From Rhizobiaceae bacterium (lineage in GTDB: Bacteria > Pseudomonadota > Alphaproteobacteria > Rhizobiales > Rhizobiaceae): a stretch of DNA of 64,000 nt. Below the pieces are notes generated by a model that saw only the letters and a list, made by a program, of their open reading frames with translations, was not told the DNA's origin and did no database searches. Of this stretch, positions 49,074-57,189 are shown one piece after another (position 1 is the first letter of the stretch; each line of letters starts with the position of its first letter). The translations under genes and the position numbers were made by a program. Location: contig JACVCH010000013.1 of the NCBI GenBank assembly GCA_016742175.1, forward strand, positions 1 to 64,000. The letters run 5' to 3'.

Positions 49074-50090
49074 ATGAAAAAGACCGACAGGAAACACCAA
49101 TTCGACCGCCGCAAGGTGCTGATGGCATTGACCGTGACGACGAGCCTTGCCGGAACGTCGTTCACGAGCGCCTTCGCGCAGGACATGGAAGCCCTGCCCG
49201 AGCCGGTAAAGCTGACCGTGGGCGCGGCCAAGGTCGCGCATCTGGCGCCGATCATGGCGCTTCCGGAAATCCTCGAGCCGCTGAACGTCGAACTCGAGAT
49301 CGTCGAGTTCGTCCGCTACGCCGACGCGCGCACGGCCATCGCGACCGGCTCGCTCGACCTGGCGACGATCGGCCCCGCTGACCTGCCGATCGCGCTCAGC
49401 CAGAACATCGACACCTTCCAGGCGCTGATGGGCATCGGCTCTTCGCCCAAATACATCGTCGCGCGCAACGGCGTGGAGATCGAAAGCTGGGAAGACCTGA
49501 TCGGCAAGAAGGTGGCGATCGCGCCGGGCTCGGCCGTCTGGTTCCAGTTCGTCGCGACGCTGACGGAAAACGACGTGCCCTATGACGAGATCGAGATCGT
49601 CAACATCCAGGGCGGCGGCTCCAACTTCAACCAGGCGCTGGAGCGCGGCGACGTCGACGCCATCATCACGTGGGAGCCGTTCGAATCGACGCCCGTGGTC
49701 GAAGGCTACGGCTACTGGGTCGAGGGTCTCGACTATTCGCAGTCGGAAGCCGTCGGCGCGGAACTCGGCATGATGGCGGTCTCGACCGCCGCCTACGAGC
49801 AGAAGCTCGACGCCGTGAAGCTGTTCGTCGAAGCCTATATCGCCGAGCAGGACCGGCTGAGCGCCGACAAGGCGGCCTTTGCGGAAGCCGTCACCGCATG
49901 GACCGGCATCGAAGGCGAGATCGCGACGCGCATCGCCGACACGATCGACCTCGGCGCCGTCCTGTCGCTCGAACAGATGCAGCGCCAGGCCAAGACCTTC
50001 CACGAGCTCGGCGTGATCCAGAGCGACGTTTCAGACCGGATTCCCGATTTCTACCGCGGCGAGTTGGTCGAAGAGGTCACCGGCGGCTAG
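49074..50090 (+). CDS. ABC transporter substrate-binding protein, SsuA/TauA/ThiY type
   Basis: A 338-aa periplasmic binding protein of the nitrate/sulfonate/taurine/pyrimidine group. A signal peptide with a twin-arginine-like FDRRKVLMAL and cleavage near AFAQ is at residues 1-36. Next come LTVGAAKVAHLAPIM, GSLDLATIGPADLP, GKKVAIAPGSAVWF and DAIITWEPF. The ligand is a small polar compound not set by sequence. The start follows AGAGGAGAACGACA. The permease and ATPase are encoded beyond an SDR gene. Confidence 0.92.
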   Translation: MKKTDRKHQFDRRKVLMALTVTTSLAGTSFTSAFAQDMEALPEPVKLTVGAAKVAHLAPIMALPEILEPLNVELEIVEFVRYADARTAIATGSLDLATIGPADLPIALSQNIDTFQALMGIGSSPKYIVARNGVEIESWEDLIGKKVAIAPGSAVWFQFVATLTENDVPYDEIEIVNIQGGGSNFNQALERGDVDAIITWEPFESTPVVEGYGYWVEGLDYSQSEAVGAELGMMAVSTAAYEQKLDAVKLFVEAYIAEQDRLSADKAAFAEAVTAWTGIEGEIATRIADTIDLGAVLSLEQMQRQAKTFHELGVIQSDVSDRIPDFYRGELVEEVTGG

Positions 50091-50163
50091 TCTGCCGGAT
50101 GCTGTCGGCGCCCGGAGGCAAGGGCGCCGGCATCTCGACACCTGGAACTGCAAGAGGTGGACA

Positions 50164-50952
50164 TTGGACCTGAATCTTTCAGGCAAGGTCGCGCTCATCG
50201 CCGGCGCCAGCAAGGGCATGGGCGCGGCGACGGCGCGCATACTGGCCGCCGAGGGCGCCCGCACCGTGCTGATGGCACGCGGTGAAGAACCGCTGGCCGC
50301 GCTGCGCGATGAGTTGCAGGCGAAAGGCGCGCAAGCCGACATCGCGGTCGCCGACATGACCGACAGCGCGGCCGTCGAAGCCGCGGTCGCCGGCGTGCGC
50401 GTCAGGATCGGCGTACCGGACATCTGCGTCGTCAGCGCCGGCGCCGCGCAGGGCGGGCTCTTCTGGGACATCGGCGACGAGACTTGGCAGGGCGCGTTCG
50501 ACCTCAAATTCATGGGCATGGTGCGCGTCCTGCGCGCCGTCGCGCCGCTGATGAAGGCGGCCGGCCGCGGCCGCATAGTCGTCGTCGTCGGCAACAATGG
50601 CCGCCAGCCCCACCCGCGCATGCTGCCCGGCTCGGCCGCGAACGCGGCATGCCTCGCCGTAATCCGTGGCCTGGCCGAGGAACTGGCGCCGTTCGGCGTG
50701 ACCGTGACGGCGCTCAATCCGGGCCCGACGCGCACCGATCGCTGGGACCGGCTGATCGACAATCTCGCCCGCACCGAGAACCGCGCCTTCGGCGAAGTCG
50801 AGGCCGAACAACTGGCGCGCATGCCCAAGGGCCGCATCGGCGAAGCCGAGGAGATGGCGCGGCTGATCGCCGTCCTGTGCTCCGACGTTGCCGACATGGT
50901 CACGGGAACGTCGCTGACCGCCGATGGCGGCGCGACCAAGGCGATCGCCTGA
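50164..50952 (+). CDS. SDR family oxidoreductase, atypical catalytic site
   Basis: A 262-aa short-chain dehydrogenase fold: GASKGMGAATA for NAD(P) binding, VVSAGAA in place of NNAG, and LNPGPTRTDRW after strand six. The usual Ser-Tyr-Lys site is lacking: the segment reads GNNGRQPHPRMLPGSAANAAC where YxxxK should be. So it may be inactive as a dehydrogenase or use another mechanism. The start codon is TTG after AAGAGGTGG. It sits between the binding protein and permease genes of the importer, an unusual place that ties it to the pathway. Confidence 0.9.
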   Translation: MDLNLSGKVALIAGASKGMGAATARILAAEGARTVLMARGEEPLAALRDELQAKGAQADIAVADMTDSAAVEAAVAGVRVRIGVPDICVVSAGAAQGGLFWDIGDETWQGAFDLKFMGMVRVLRAVAPLMKAAGRGRIVVVVGNNGRQPHPRMLPGSAANAACLAVIRGLAEELAPFGVTVTALNPGPTRTDRWDRLIDNLARTENRAFGEVEAEQLARMPKGRIGEAEEMARLIAVLCSDVADMVTGTSLTADGGATKAIA

Positions 50953-50972
50953 ACAGCAAGGAGTCTGAGATC

Positions 50973-51872
50973 GTGGACAAGACAACAGCACTCCCGATCG
51001 ACCCGGCCGCCGCGAACGCGGCCGGCGCCAGCGGGCGCGGCCGTGCGGCGGAGCGCCGGGGCATGGCGGTCATTCCCTATCGAGAAAGCCGGCTGAAGGG
51101 CATCGCCCAGTCGCTCGCTCTGCCGGTGATCGTCCTTATCGTCTGGGAGATCGCAGGACGGGCGGGGCTCATCATGTCCGGCATTCTGCCCTATCCGAGC
51201 CTCGTCGCGCAGGGCTGGTGGACCTGGGCCTTCGGCGAGAACGTGATGGGGCTCAACGCCTATGCCGGCACATGGGCCGAAAACGCCTTCAACTCCTTCG
51301 AGCGCGTGGCCAAGGGGTATGTGGTGGCGATCCTCATCGGCGTCCCGGTCGGCGTCATCATCGGCTGGTCGAAGCTGGCCGCCCGCATCGTCGACCCCAC
51401 CATCCAGAGCATGCGGCCGATCCCCATCACCGCCTGGCTTCCCTTCTCGATCGCGCTGTTCGGCATCCGCGATTTCGGCGCGATCTTCCTGATCGCGCTC
51501 GGCGCCTTCTATCCGATCGTCGTCAACGCGACGCATGGCGCGCGCGACGTCAGCACGAACCTGATCCGCGCCGCGGCGATGATGGGCGCCAACCGTCGCC
51601 AGATGCTGTTCCGCGTCGTCTTTCCAAGCGCCCTGCCCGCCATCTTCACCGGCATGCGCATCGGCCTCGGCATCGCGTGGACCGCCGTCATCGTCGCCGA
51701 GATGGTCGCCGTCAAATCCGGCCTCGGCTACGTCCTGTGGGATGCCTACTATGTCGGCCGGATGGACATTGTCATCGCCGACATGGTGTCGATCGGCATT
51801 CTCGGCTTCATGTCGGACTGGCTGATCGTGCAACTTCAGAACTACTGCCTCAAATGGAAGCAGCAGCGCTAG
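50973..51872 (+). CDS. ABC transporter permease, SsuC/TauC type
   Basis: A 299-aa permease with six membrane segments and the EAA loop AAAMMGANRRQMLFRVVFPSALP. The N-terminal 35 residues are polar and cytoplasmic. The start is a GTG at 50973 with AAGGAG upstream. It works with the binding protein at 49074 and the ATPase at 51890. Substrates of this group are sulfonates, nitrate, pyrimidine precursors and similar small compounds. Confidence 0.93.
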   Translation: MDKTTALPIDPAAANAAGASGRGRAAERRGMAVIPYRESRLKGIAQSLALPVIVLIVWEIAGRAGLIMSGILPYPSLVAQGWWTWAFGENVMGLNAYAGTWAENAFNSFERVAKGYVVAILIGVPVGVIIGWSKLAARIVDPTIQSMRPIPITAWLPFSIALFGIRDFGAIFLIALGAFYPIVVNATHGARDVSTNLIRAAAMMGANRRQMLFRVVFPSALPAIFTGMRIGLGIAWTAVIVAEMVAVKSGLGYVLWDAYYVGRMDIVIADMVSIGILGFMSDWLIVQLQNYCLKWKQQR

Positions 51873-51889
51873 GCGCCGGGAGAGATCAC

Positions 51890-52666
51890 ATGAGCATTTT
51901 GAACGCGATCGAAGTGGCCGGTGTCGAGAAGATCTACGGCGGCAGCGTCCACGCCTTGTCGAATGTCGACTTCCACGTCGCCGACAACGAGTTCGCGGTC
52001 CTGCTCGGACCGTCGGGCTGCGGGAAATCGACGCTTCTGAACCTCATCGCGGGGTTCGAGGACGTGACGGACGGCGATGTGCGCGTGTTCGGCACGCCCG
52101 TCGCCGCGCCCGGTCCCGACCGCGCGGTCGTCTTCCAGGAAGCCGCGTTGTTTCCCTGGCTGTCGGTCATCGACAACGTCACCTTCGGGCCGCGCATGCA
52201 GGGGCGGTCCGCCGCCGAATACATGCCCGTCGCGGAAGAGTTTCTCCGCCTCGTCGGCCTGCAGGACTTTTACGACAAGCTGCCGAGCCAGCTTTCGGGC
52301 GGGATGAAGCAGCGCGTCGGCATTGCCCGCGCGCTCGTCATGAACCCGCGGGTGCTTCTGATGGACGAACCTTTCGGCGCGCTCGACGCGCAGACGCGGC
52401 TTTCCATGCAGGAACTGCTGCTCAGGGTCTGGGACACGCACAAGAAGACGGTGCTGTTCATCACCCACGACATCGACGAGGCGATCCTGCTCGCCGACAC
52501 GGTCTATGTGATGTCCGCGCGGCCCGGCCGGATCGCGGTGAAGATCCCGATCGAGTTGCCACGCCCGCGCGGGGTCGACCTTCTGACCGACGACACGTTC
52601 AACGAATTGCGCCGCGAGATCATGGGCCATATCCGCACCGGCGCGACGATCCAGCAGGCAGCCTGA
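51890..52666 (+). CDS. ABC transporter ATP-binding protein, SsuB/TauB type
   Basis: A 258-aa ATPase: Walker A GPSGCGKST, Q-loop VVFQEAALFPW, signature LSGGMKQRVGIARAL, Walker B VLLMDEPFGALD, switch ITHDIDEAI. The N-terminus begins MSILNAIEVAGVEKIYGG. It completes the importer. The ATG follows GGGAGAGATCAC; the stop is 4 bp before the deacetylase ATG. Confidence 0.95.
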   Translation: MSILNAIEVAGVEKIYGGSVHALSNVDFHVADNEFAVLLGPSGCGKSTLLNLIAGFEDVTDGDVRVFGTPVAAPGPDRAVVFQEAALFPWLSVIDNVTFGPRMQGRSAAEYMPVAEEFLRLVGLQDFYDKLPSQLSGGMKQRVGIARALVMNPRVLLMDEPFGALDAQTRLSMQELLLRVWDTHKKTVLFITHDIDEAILLADTVYVMSARPGRIAVKIPIELPRPRGVDLLTDDTFNELRREIMGHIRTGATIQQAA

Positions 52667-52670
52667 CAGC

Positions 52671-53549
52671 ATGACCACCAATCCGCGCATTCCGTTCGAA
52701 CTCGCCAGCGACCGCAAGGTGCTCCCGCCGCCGCAGGGCAAGCACGTGATCGTCCACGTCGTCGTCAATGTCGAGAACTGGCGCTTCGACCACGGCATGC
52801 CGCGAAAGCTGATCACCCCGCCGCACGGCATCGATTCCGTTCCCGACGTGCCCAACTTCGCCTGGGCCGAATATGGCATGCGCTGCGGCATGCCGCGCCT
52901 GTTCCGCGCGCTCGGGGAGCGCGGCCTGCCGGCCACCTGCGCGCTCAATGCCGGCGTCATCGAGACCTATCCGCGGCTCGCCGCCGCCATCCGCGAGATG
53001 GGCTGGGAGTTCATGGGCCACGGCCTCCACCAGAAGGCGATGCACACGGAAGAGCGCGAGGCCGACACGATCCGGCGCGCGCTCGACCTGATCGCGAATT
53101 TCTCGGGCACCCGCGTGCGCGGCTGGCTTGGGCCTGGCCTGCGCGAGACCAACGACACGCCGGACATCCTGAAGGCCGAACGGATCGACTATTGCTGCGA
53201 CTGGGTGCTCGACGACCTGCCGACCTGGATGCGGACCAAGCACGGGCCGCTGATCGCGATGCCGTATACGCTGGAGACGAACGACAGCGTCATGCACGCC
53301 ATCCAGCACTATGCCTCCGTCGAACTGGAAACGCGGGTCGCGGACACGCTGGCCGCATTCGCAAGGGAGCGCGATCTCGGCCCGCGCATCCTCACCCTCG
53401 GCCTGCACCCGCATCTGGTCGCGGTGCCGCACCGCATCGGCTATCTGGAAGCTGCCCTCGACATGCTGAAGGCGCGCGACGACACGATCTTCATGACAGG
53501 CGCGCAGATCGCCGACTGGTACCAGAGCGCCGAACCGCCGCGCAGTTGA
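52671..53549 (+). CDS. Polysaccharide deacetylase family protein, PuuE/imidase-like
   Basis: A 292-aa protein of the NodB-fold group. The start (VVVNVENWRFDHGMP), the metal motif GHGLHQ with two His, and GWLGPGLRETNDTPDIL agree with PuuE-type allantoinases and cyclic imide hydrolases, not chitin deacetylases, and there is no signal peptide, so it acts in the cytoplasm. Cyclic imide hydrolase of Pseudomonas is of similar length. It likely opens a cyclic amide or imide, the first step after uptake. Last gene of the rightward unit. Confidence 0.88.
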   Translation: MTTNPRIPFELASDRKVLPPPQGKHVIVHVVVNVENWRFDHGMPRKLITPPHGIDSVPDVPNFAWAEYGMRCGMPRLFRALGERGLPATCALNAGVIETYPRLAAAIREMGWEFMGHGLHQKAMHTEEREADTIRRALDLIANFSGTRVRGWLGPGLRETNDTPDILKAERIDYCCDWVLDDLPTWMRTKHGPLIAMPYTLETNDSVMHAIQHYASVELETRVADTLAAFARERDLGPRILTLGLHPHLVAVPHRIGYLEAALDMLKARDDTIFMTGAQIADWYQSAEPPRS

Positions 53550-53554
53550 GGTCT

Positions 53555-53639
53555 TGGTGCCCCTGGCCGGGATCGAACCAGCACTCCTTGCGGAACTCGA
53601 TTTTGAGTCGAGCGCGTCTACCAATTCCGCCACAGGGGC
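53555..53639 (-). tRNA. tRNA-Leu(CAA)
   Basis: 85-nt tRNA with acceptor stem GCCCCTG / CAGGGGC, discriminator A and encoded CCA. The D arm reads GGCGGAATTGGTAGACGC, the anticodon arm CTCGA-CTCAAAA-TCGAG gives anticodon CAA (reads UUG), a short variable arm and GGTTCGATCC in the T arm are present. It converges on the deacetylase gene 5 bp away. Confidence 0.97.
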
Positions 53640-53672
53640 CCGGAAGCGCGAAGCGCCTCGGGATGGCTGCGG

Positions 53673-53700
53673 ACTATACGGTCCGGCCCGAACCCGTCAA
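53673..53700 (-). promoter_or_regulatory. Promoter of tRNA-Leu
   Basis: On the minus strand TTGACG (plus-strand 53695-53700) and TATAGT (53673-53678) are 16 bp apart, about 35 bp upstream of the tRNA 5' end. The fit to sigma-70 consensus is good and the distance suits a short 5' leader removed by RNase P. Confidence 0.6.
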
Positions 53701-53812
53701 CCGGAATATCGCCCGCCTGCGGCGGTGAATCGCGTTGCGCTTGCGGCGGTTTGGCGATAGCGCTCGACCTCACCACGGACGCTGCGCCGCTCCGGCTGCG
53801 AGAGGATGAGAC

Positions 53813-54319
53813 ATGGCTCTGACAGATCCGATCGGACGCTTGCAACAGGGCGCGCTCGCGCTGCTGGCCGTCGGCATGATTGTGACGGTCGGCACCGCGC
53901 TCGGCTTCCAGCACCTTGCCGGCTACATCCCCTGCAAGCTGTGCCTCGAACAGCGAACGCCCTACTATATCGGCGCACCGGTCATGATCGTCGGCCTCGT
54001 CGCCGCCTTCGCCAAGGCGCCGCCGATTCTCGTGCGCGGCGTGCTTCTCGCCGGCGCGCTCTTGATGACCTGGAGCCTCTATCTCGGTGTCTTTCACGCC
54101 GGCGTCGAATGGGGCTGGTGGCTCGGCCCGTCCGATTGCGGCGTCGTCGCGCCGGCGCCGAGCGGCGGCAGCCTGCTCGATTCGCTCGACAGCGTCATCC
54201 CGCCCTCCTGCGACCAGGCGGCGGGCCGCTTCCTCGGCCTGTCCTTTGCGGGGTGGAACGCGGTCGCAAGCATCATCCTCGCCGCGATCGGCTATGTCGC
54301 GGCGTTCAGGAAGGCCTGA
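53813..54319 (+). CDS. dsbB: Disulfide bond formation protein B
   Basis: A 168-aa inner-membrane oxidase with four membrane segments that reoxidises DsbA and hands electrons to quinone. The first redox pair CKLC (in YIPCKLCLEQRTP) and a second periplasmic pair (PSDCGV, PPSCDQ) are present. It is transcribed rightward, divergent from the tRNA-Leu promoter region. A structured repeat begins 18 bp after its stop. Confidence 0.93.
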   Translation: MALTDPIGRLQQGALALLAVGMIVTVGTALGFQHLAGYIPCKLCLEQRTPYYIGAPVMIVGLVAAFAKAPPILVRGVLLAGALLMTWSLYLGVFHAGVEWGWWLGPSDCGVVAPAPSGGSLLDSLDSVIPPSCDQAAGRFLGLSFAGWNAVASIILAAIGYVAAFRKA

Positions 54320-54337
54320 TCCCGGCGCTGCCGGCGG

Positions 54338-54480
54338 AGTGATTGCTCCAAAATCCGCTCCGGCGTGGCAGATGGCGTGCTTTGCGAGAACCGGAGCGGA
54401 GCGTACTTCAGTACGTGAGCACCGGAAGCGCAGAAAAGTGCGCCAGGTGCCCGCTGGAGTAGGATTTTCGAGCAATCACT
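54338..54480 (+). repeat. Structured intergenic element, copy 3
   Basis: The 50-nt core lies at 54386-54435, same as in copies 1 and 2 except for the 4-nt loop. Its flanks differ strongly from those of the other copies yet pair with each other: AGTGATTGCTC with GAGCAATCACT, AAAATCC with GGATTTT, and CTCCGGCG with CGCTGGAG. It fills the gap between dsbB and the HNH gene, and its right end covers part of the HNH stop codon. Confidence 0.8.
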
Positions 54481-55036
54481 AGGGTTCGAGTTCGACATCC
54501 CAATAGAGATAATCGATCCAGCTTTCGTGCAAATAATTGGGCGGAAAGAGCCGCCCGTTATTGTGCAGATCATGGACTGTCGGCTGGTAGGGTTTTTGCC
54601 GTGGCCACATTCGGGCCTGGCTCGGCAACATCCCGCCCTTCCTGAGATTGCAGGGCGAGCAGGCGGCGACGACGTTTTCCCAGGTGGTGGCACCGCCGCA
54701 GCGGCGTGGCGTGACGTGGTCGAAGGTCAGGTCTTCGTGCGTGCCGCAATACTGGCACTGGAAGCGGTCGCGCAGGAAGACGTTGAAGCGGGTGAAGGCG
54801 GGGTGGCACGAAGGCTTCACATAGCTCTTCAGGCACACGACGCTTGGCAGCTTCATGCTGAAGGTCGGCGAAGAGACGGCGTGCTCGTATTCGGCCACGA
54901 TGTTCACGCGGTCGAGGAAGACGGCCTTGATCGCATCCTGCCAGGACCAGAGCGACAAGGGGTAATAGCTGAGCGGGCGGTAATCCGCATTCAGCACCAG
55001 TGCAGGCAAGCCATCCGGCGAGACGGCAACCGTCAA
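54479..55036 (-). CDS. HNH endonuclease
   Basis: A 185-aa HNH protein of the kind common in alphaproteobacteria. It has zinc cysteine pairs CQYCG and CSPCN, the HNH part LTFDHVTPRRCGG with TWENVVAAC, and the N-terminal PALVLNADYRPLSYYPLSLWSW block. The biological target is unknown; there is no restriction-modification partner nearby. The start is TTG at 55036 with AAGGAGG 7 bp upstream; the longer frame to 56728 runs through other genes and is not used. Confidence 0.92.
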   Translation of the reverse strand: MTVAVSPDGLPALVLNADYRPLSYYPLSLWSWQDAIKAVFLDRVNIVAEYEHAVSSPTFSMKLPSVVCLKSYVKPSCHPAFTRFNVFLRDRFQCQYCGTHEDLTFDHVTPRRCGGATTWENVVAACSPCNLRKGGMLPSQARMWPRQKPYQPTVHDLHNNGRLFPPNYLHESWIDYLYWDVELEP

Positions 55037-55128
55037 AATCCGACCTCCTTCGAAGCGGCATCGATCGACACGGACAATGTAAGCCCGACGTGACAGGGAT
55101 GTGAAGCGACTTGTTGACGCTGCGTCGC

Positions 55129-55809
55129 TTATCCCAAAGGCGTTTGCGGATCGGCGTCGGTGGGCGTCAGCACTGGCGCGGCGCTGCGCCCGATCGTTGC
55201 GTGGTGATAGGCCCAGAAGAGCCGGGCGGCGACCCCGCGCCACGGGCTCCAGAGTTCCGCGATGTCGTAAAGCTGGCGCTCGTTCGGCCGCTCGTCCATG
55301 CCGAAGGCGCGGCCGACGGCGTTCTGCAGCGCCACGTCCTTGACCGGGAAGATGTCGGGATGGCCGGCGGAAAACAGCAGGTAGATCTGCGCCGTCCACG
55401 GACCGATGCCGGGCAGCACGGTCAGGTGGCCGATCGCTTCCTCGGCATCGAGCAGGCAGAGCGCCTCGAGGTCGATCGCCTTGGCGTCGAGCGCTTCGGC
55501 GAGCGCCAGGATCGCGCGCTGCTTCGGCCGCGAGATGCCGGCCTCGCGCAGCATGTCCGGCCCGCCCTCGGCGACGGCGTGCGGCGTCAGCGGATCGGCG
55601 AGCGCGCCGAGCCGCCGCATCATGGCGGCGGCGCTGGCGCGCGAGACCTGCTGCGAAACGATGATGGAGACGAGGCTGGCGAAGCCCGGCTTGCTGCGCC
55701 GCAGCGTGACCTCCTCCGCCGTCTCGATCACCTCGGCAAGGCGCGGATCGGCGGCGGCGAGCGCGCTCAGCCCCTCGGCAATGTCGTGCAGCGTGTCGAT
55801 GCGGCGCAT
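55129..55809 (-). CDS. DNA-3-methyladenine glycosylase II family protein
   Basis: A 226-aa HhH-GPD glycosylase (AlkA/Mag-like) that removes alkylated bases from DNA. It has SIIVSQQVSRASAAAM, the helix-hairpin-helix LPGIGPWTAQIY, and the catalytic Asp in DIFPVKDVAL. No iron-sulfur cluster cysteines are seen. It lies alone, divergent from gluQRS. Confidence 0.93.
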   Translation of the reverse strand: MRRIDTLHDIAEGLSALAAADPRLAEVIETAEEVTLRRSKPGFASLVSIIVSQQVSRASAAAMMRRLGALADPLTPHAVAEGGPDMLREAGISRPKQRAILALAEALDAKAIDLEALCLLDAEEAIGHLTVLPGIGPWTAQIYLLFSAGHPDIFPVKDVALQNAVGRAFGMDERPNERQLYDIAELWSPWRGVAARLFWAYHHATIGRSAAPVLTPTDADPQTPLG

Positions 55810-55879
55810 GGCATTTGTCCTTATTGCCGTTCCAGCGTAGCAATCGGACGATCAACCCTGCAACGCCCCTCGCCCGCCC

Positions 55880-56755
55880 ATGCCGCAACCCGTCTTCCGC
55901 TTCGCGCCGAGCCCCAACGGCCCGCTTCATCTCGGCCACGCCTATTCGGCGCTCCTGAACCACGACCTGGCGCGGCAGGTCGGCGGCAGGTTCCTGCTGC
56001 GCATCGAGGACATCGACCGCGAGCGCTGCCGGCCGGAGTTCGAGCGCGCGATCCTCGACGATCTCGGATGGCTGGGGCTCGAATGGGAGGAGCCGGTGCG
56101 GCGCCAGTCCGACCATTTCGACGATTACCGCGAAGCGCTCGACCGCCTCGTCGAGGCCAAGCTCGTCTATCCCGCCTTCCTGTCGCGCGGCGACGTGCGC
56201 GCCTTCATCGCCGACGAGGAGGCGCGCGGCGCTGACTGGCCACGCGATCCGGACGGGGCGCCGCTCTATCCGACGATCGAGCGCGGACTCTCGACGCGCG
56301 AGCGCCGCGCGCGAATCGAGGCGGGCGCGCCCTTCGCCTGGCGGCTCGACATCGACGCGGCGATGGACCGTGTTTCGGGACAGTTCGACTGGCAGGAGCA
56401 AGGCTCGGGACCGGAGGGCGAGACGGGACTTGTGTCGGCCGATCCGCGAATCTGGGGCGATTTCGTCATCGCGCGCAAGGATGTGCCGACGAGCTACCAG
56501 CTTTCGGTCGTCGTCGACGACGCGATTCAGGGCGTCACCCATGTCGTGCGCGGACGCGATCTCTTTCACGCGACGTCCGGCCAGCGATTGCTGCAGGAAC
56601 TGCTCGGCCTGTCGGCGCCGGTCTATCTCCACCACGACCTGATCCTCGCCGATGACGGGCGCAAGCTCTCCAAGAGCCGCGGCGATACCGGGCTCGACGC
56701 CTTGCGCAAGGCGGGGCTGACGCCGCACGACATCCGGCGGATGGTCGGGCTCTAG
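55880..56755 (+). CDS. gluQRS: Glutamyl-queuosine tRNA(Asp) synthetase
   Basis: A truncated glutamyl-tRNA synthetase (291 aa) that attaches glutamate to queuosine in the anticodon of tRNA-Asp. It has the HIGH motif as HLGH (in APSPNGPLHLGHAYSA) and KLSKS, and lacks the anticodon-binding domain of GltX. The zinc site typical of many members is not obvious. Its stop codon overlaps the converging small membrane protein gene by 4 bp. Confidence 0.93.
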   Translation: MPQPVFRFAPSPNGPLHLGHAYSALLNHDLARQVGGRFLLRIEDIDRERCRPEFERAILDDLGWLGLEWEEPVRRQSDHFDDYREALDRLVEAKLVYPAFLSRGDVRAFIADEEARGADWPRDPDGAPLYPTIERGLSTRERRARIEAGAPFAWRLDIDAAMDRVSGQFDWQEQGSGPEGETGLVSADPRIWGDFVIARKDVPTSYQLSVVVDDAIQGVTHVVRGRDLFHATSGQRLLQELLGLSAPVYLHHDLILADDGRKLSKSRGDTGLDALRKAGLTPHDIRRMVGL

Positions 56756-57045
56756 AGTCGCAACCGGCTACCGATCGCCTTCAGCCCGGCCAGAAGCGCC
56801 ACCGTGACGAAGGCGCCGCCGAGCCCGTAGGTCGTCGCGAACCGCAGATCCGCGAATTTGTGGCCGACATGATTGTAGAGCGCGATCGTCAGGAAGAAGC
56901 CGGAGACGAGCACGATCGTGTTGCCGATCGGTCCGAACCCGTCGGGTCCCATGATGGCGTCCATGCAAAGGCCGAGCAGGAACGACAGGATCGCGACCGA
57001 TGCCACCGCCATGCACAGCCAGATGAAACTCAGGTTCCAAAGCAT
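56752..57045 (-). CDS. Small membrane protein, unknown
   Basis: A 97-aa protein with three predicted membrane helices (about residues 3-27, 38-58 and 70-92). I do not recognise the family. The ATG at 57045 has GGAAGGA upstream, and gives a start at the first helix; a frame to 57150 lacks support. Its 3' end overlaps gluQRS. Confidence 0.75.
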   Translation of the reverse strand: MLWNLSFIWLCMAVASVAILSFLLGLCMDAIMGPDGFGPIGNTIVLVSGFFLTIALYNHVGHKFADLRFATTYGLGGAFVTVALLAGLKAIGSRLRL

Positions 57046-57189
57046 GCGAAATCCTTCCCCTCCAAGGGTCAAGGATGCGCCCCGTCTGCATTCACCCGCA
57101 TCGACCATGAAATTGCGCTTCAATTCTTTCGATTTGCTTGCGCGCAGCAACGCAATTAGAGCGGCTCTGCAAGAACCGCGCGAGTATCC

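Noticed and set aside
54479-56728. 749-residue frame joining the HNH gene with DNA far upstream
   Set aside because: Only the part after the TTG at 55036 has HNH homology; the rest crosses the glycosylase and gluQRS genes in the wrong frame or strand.
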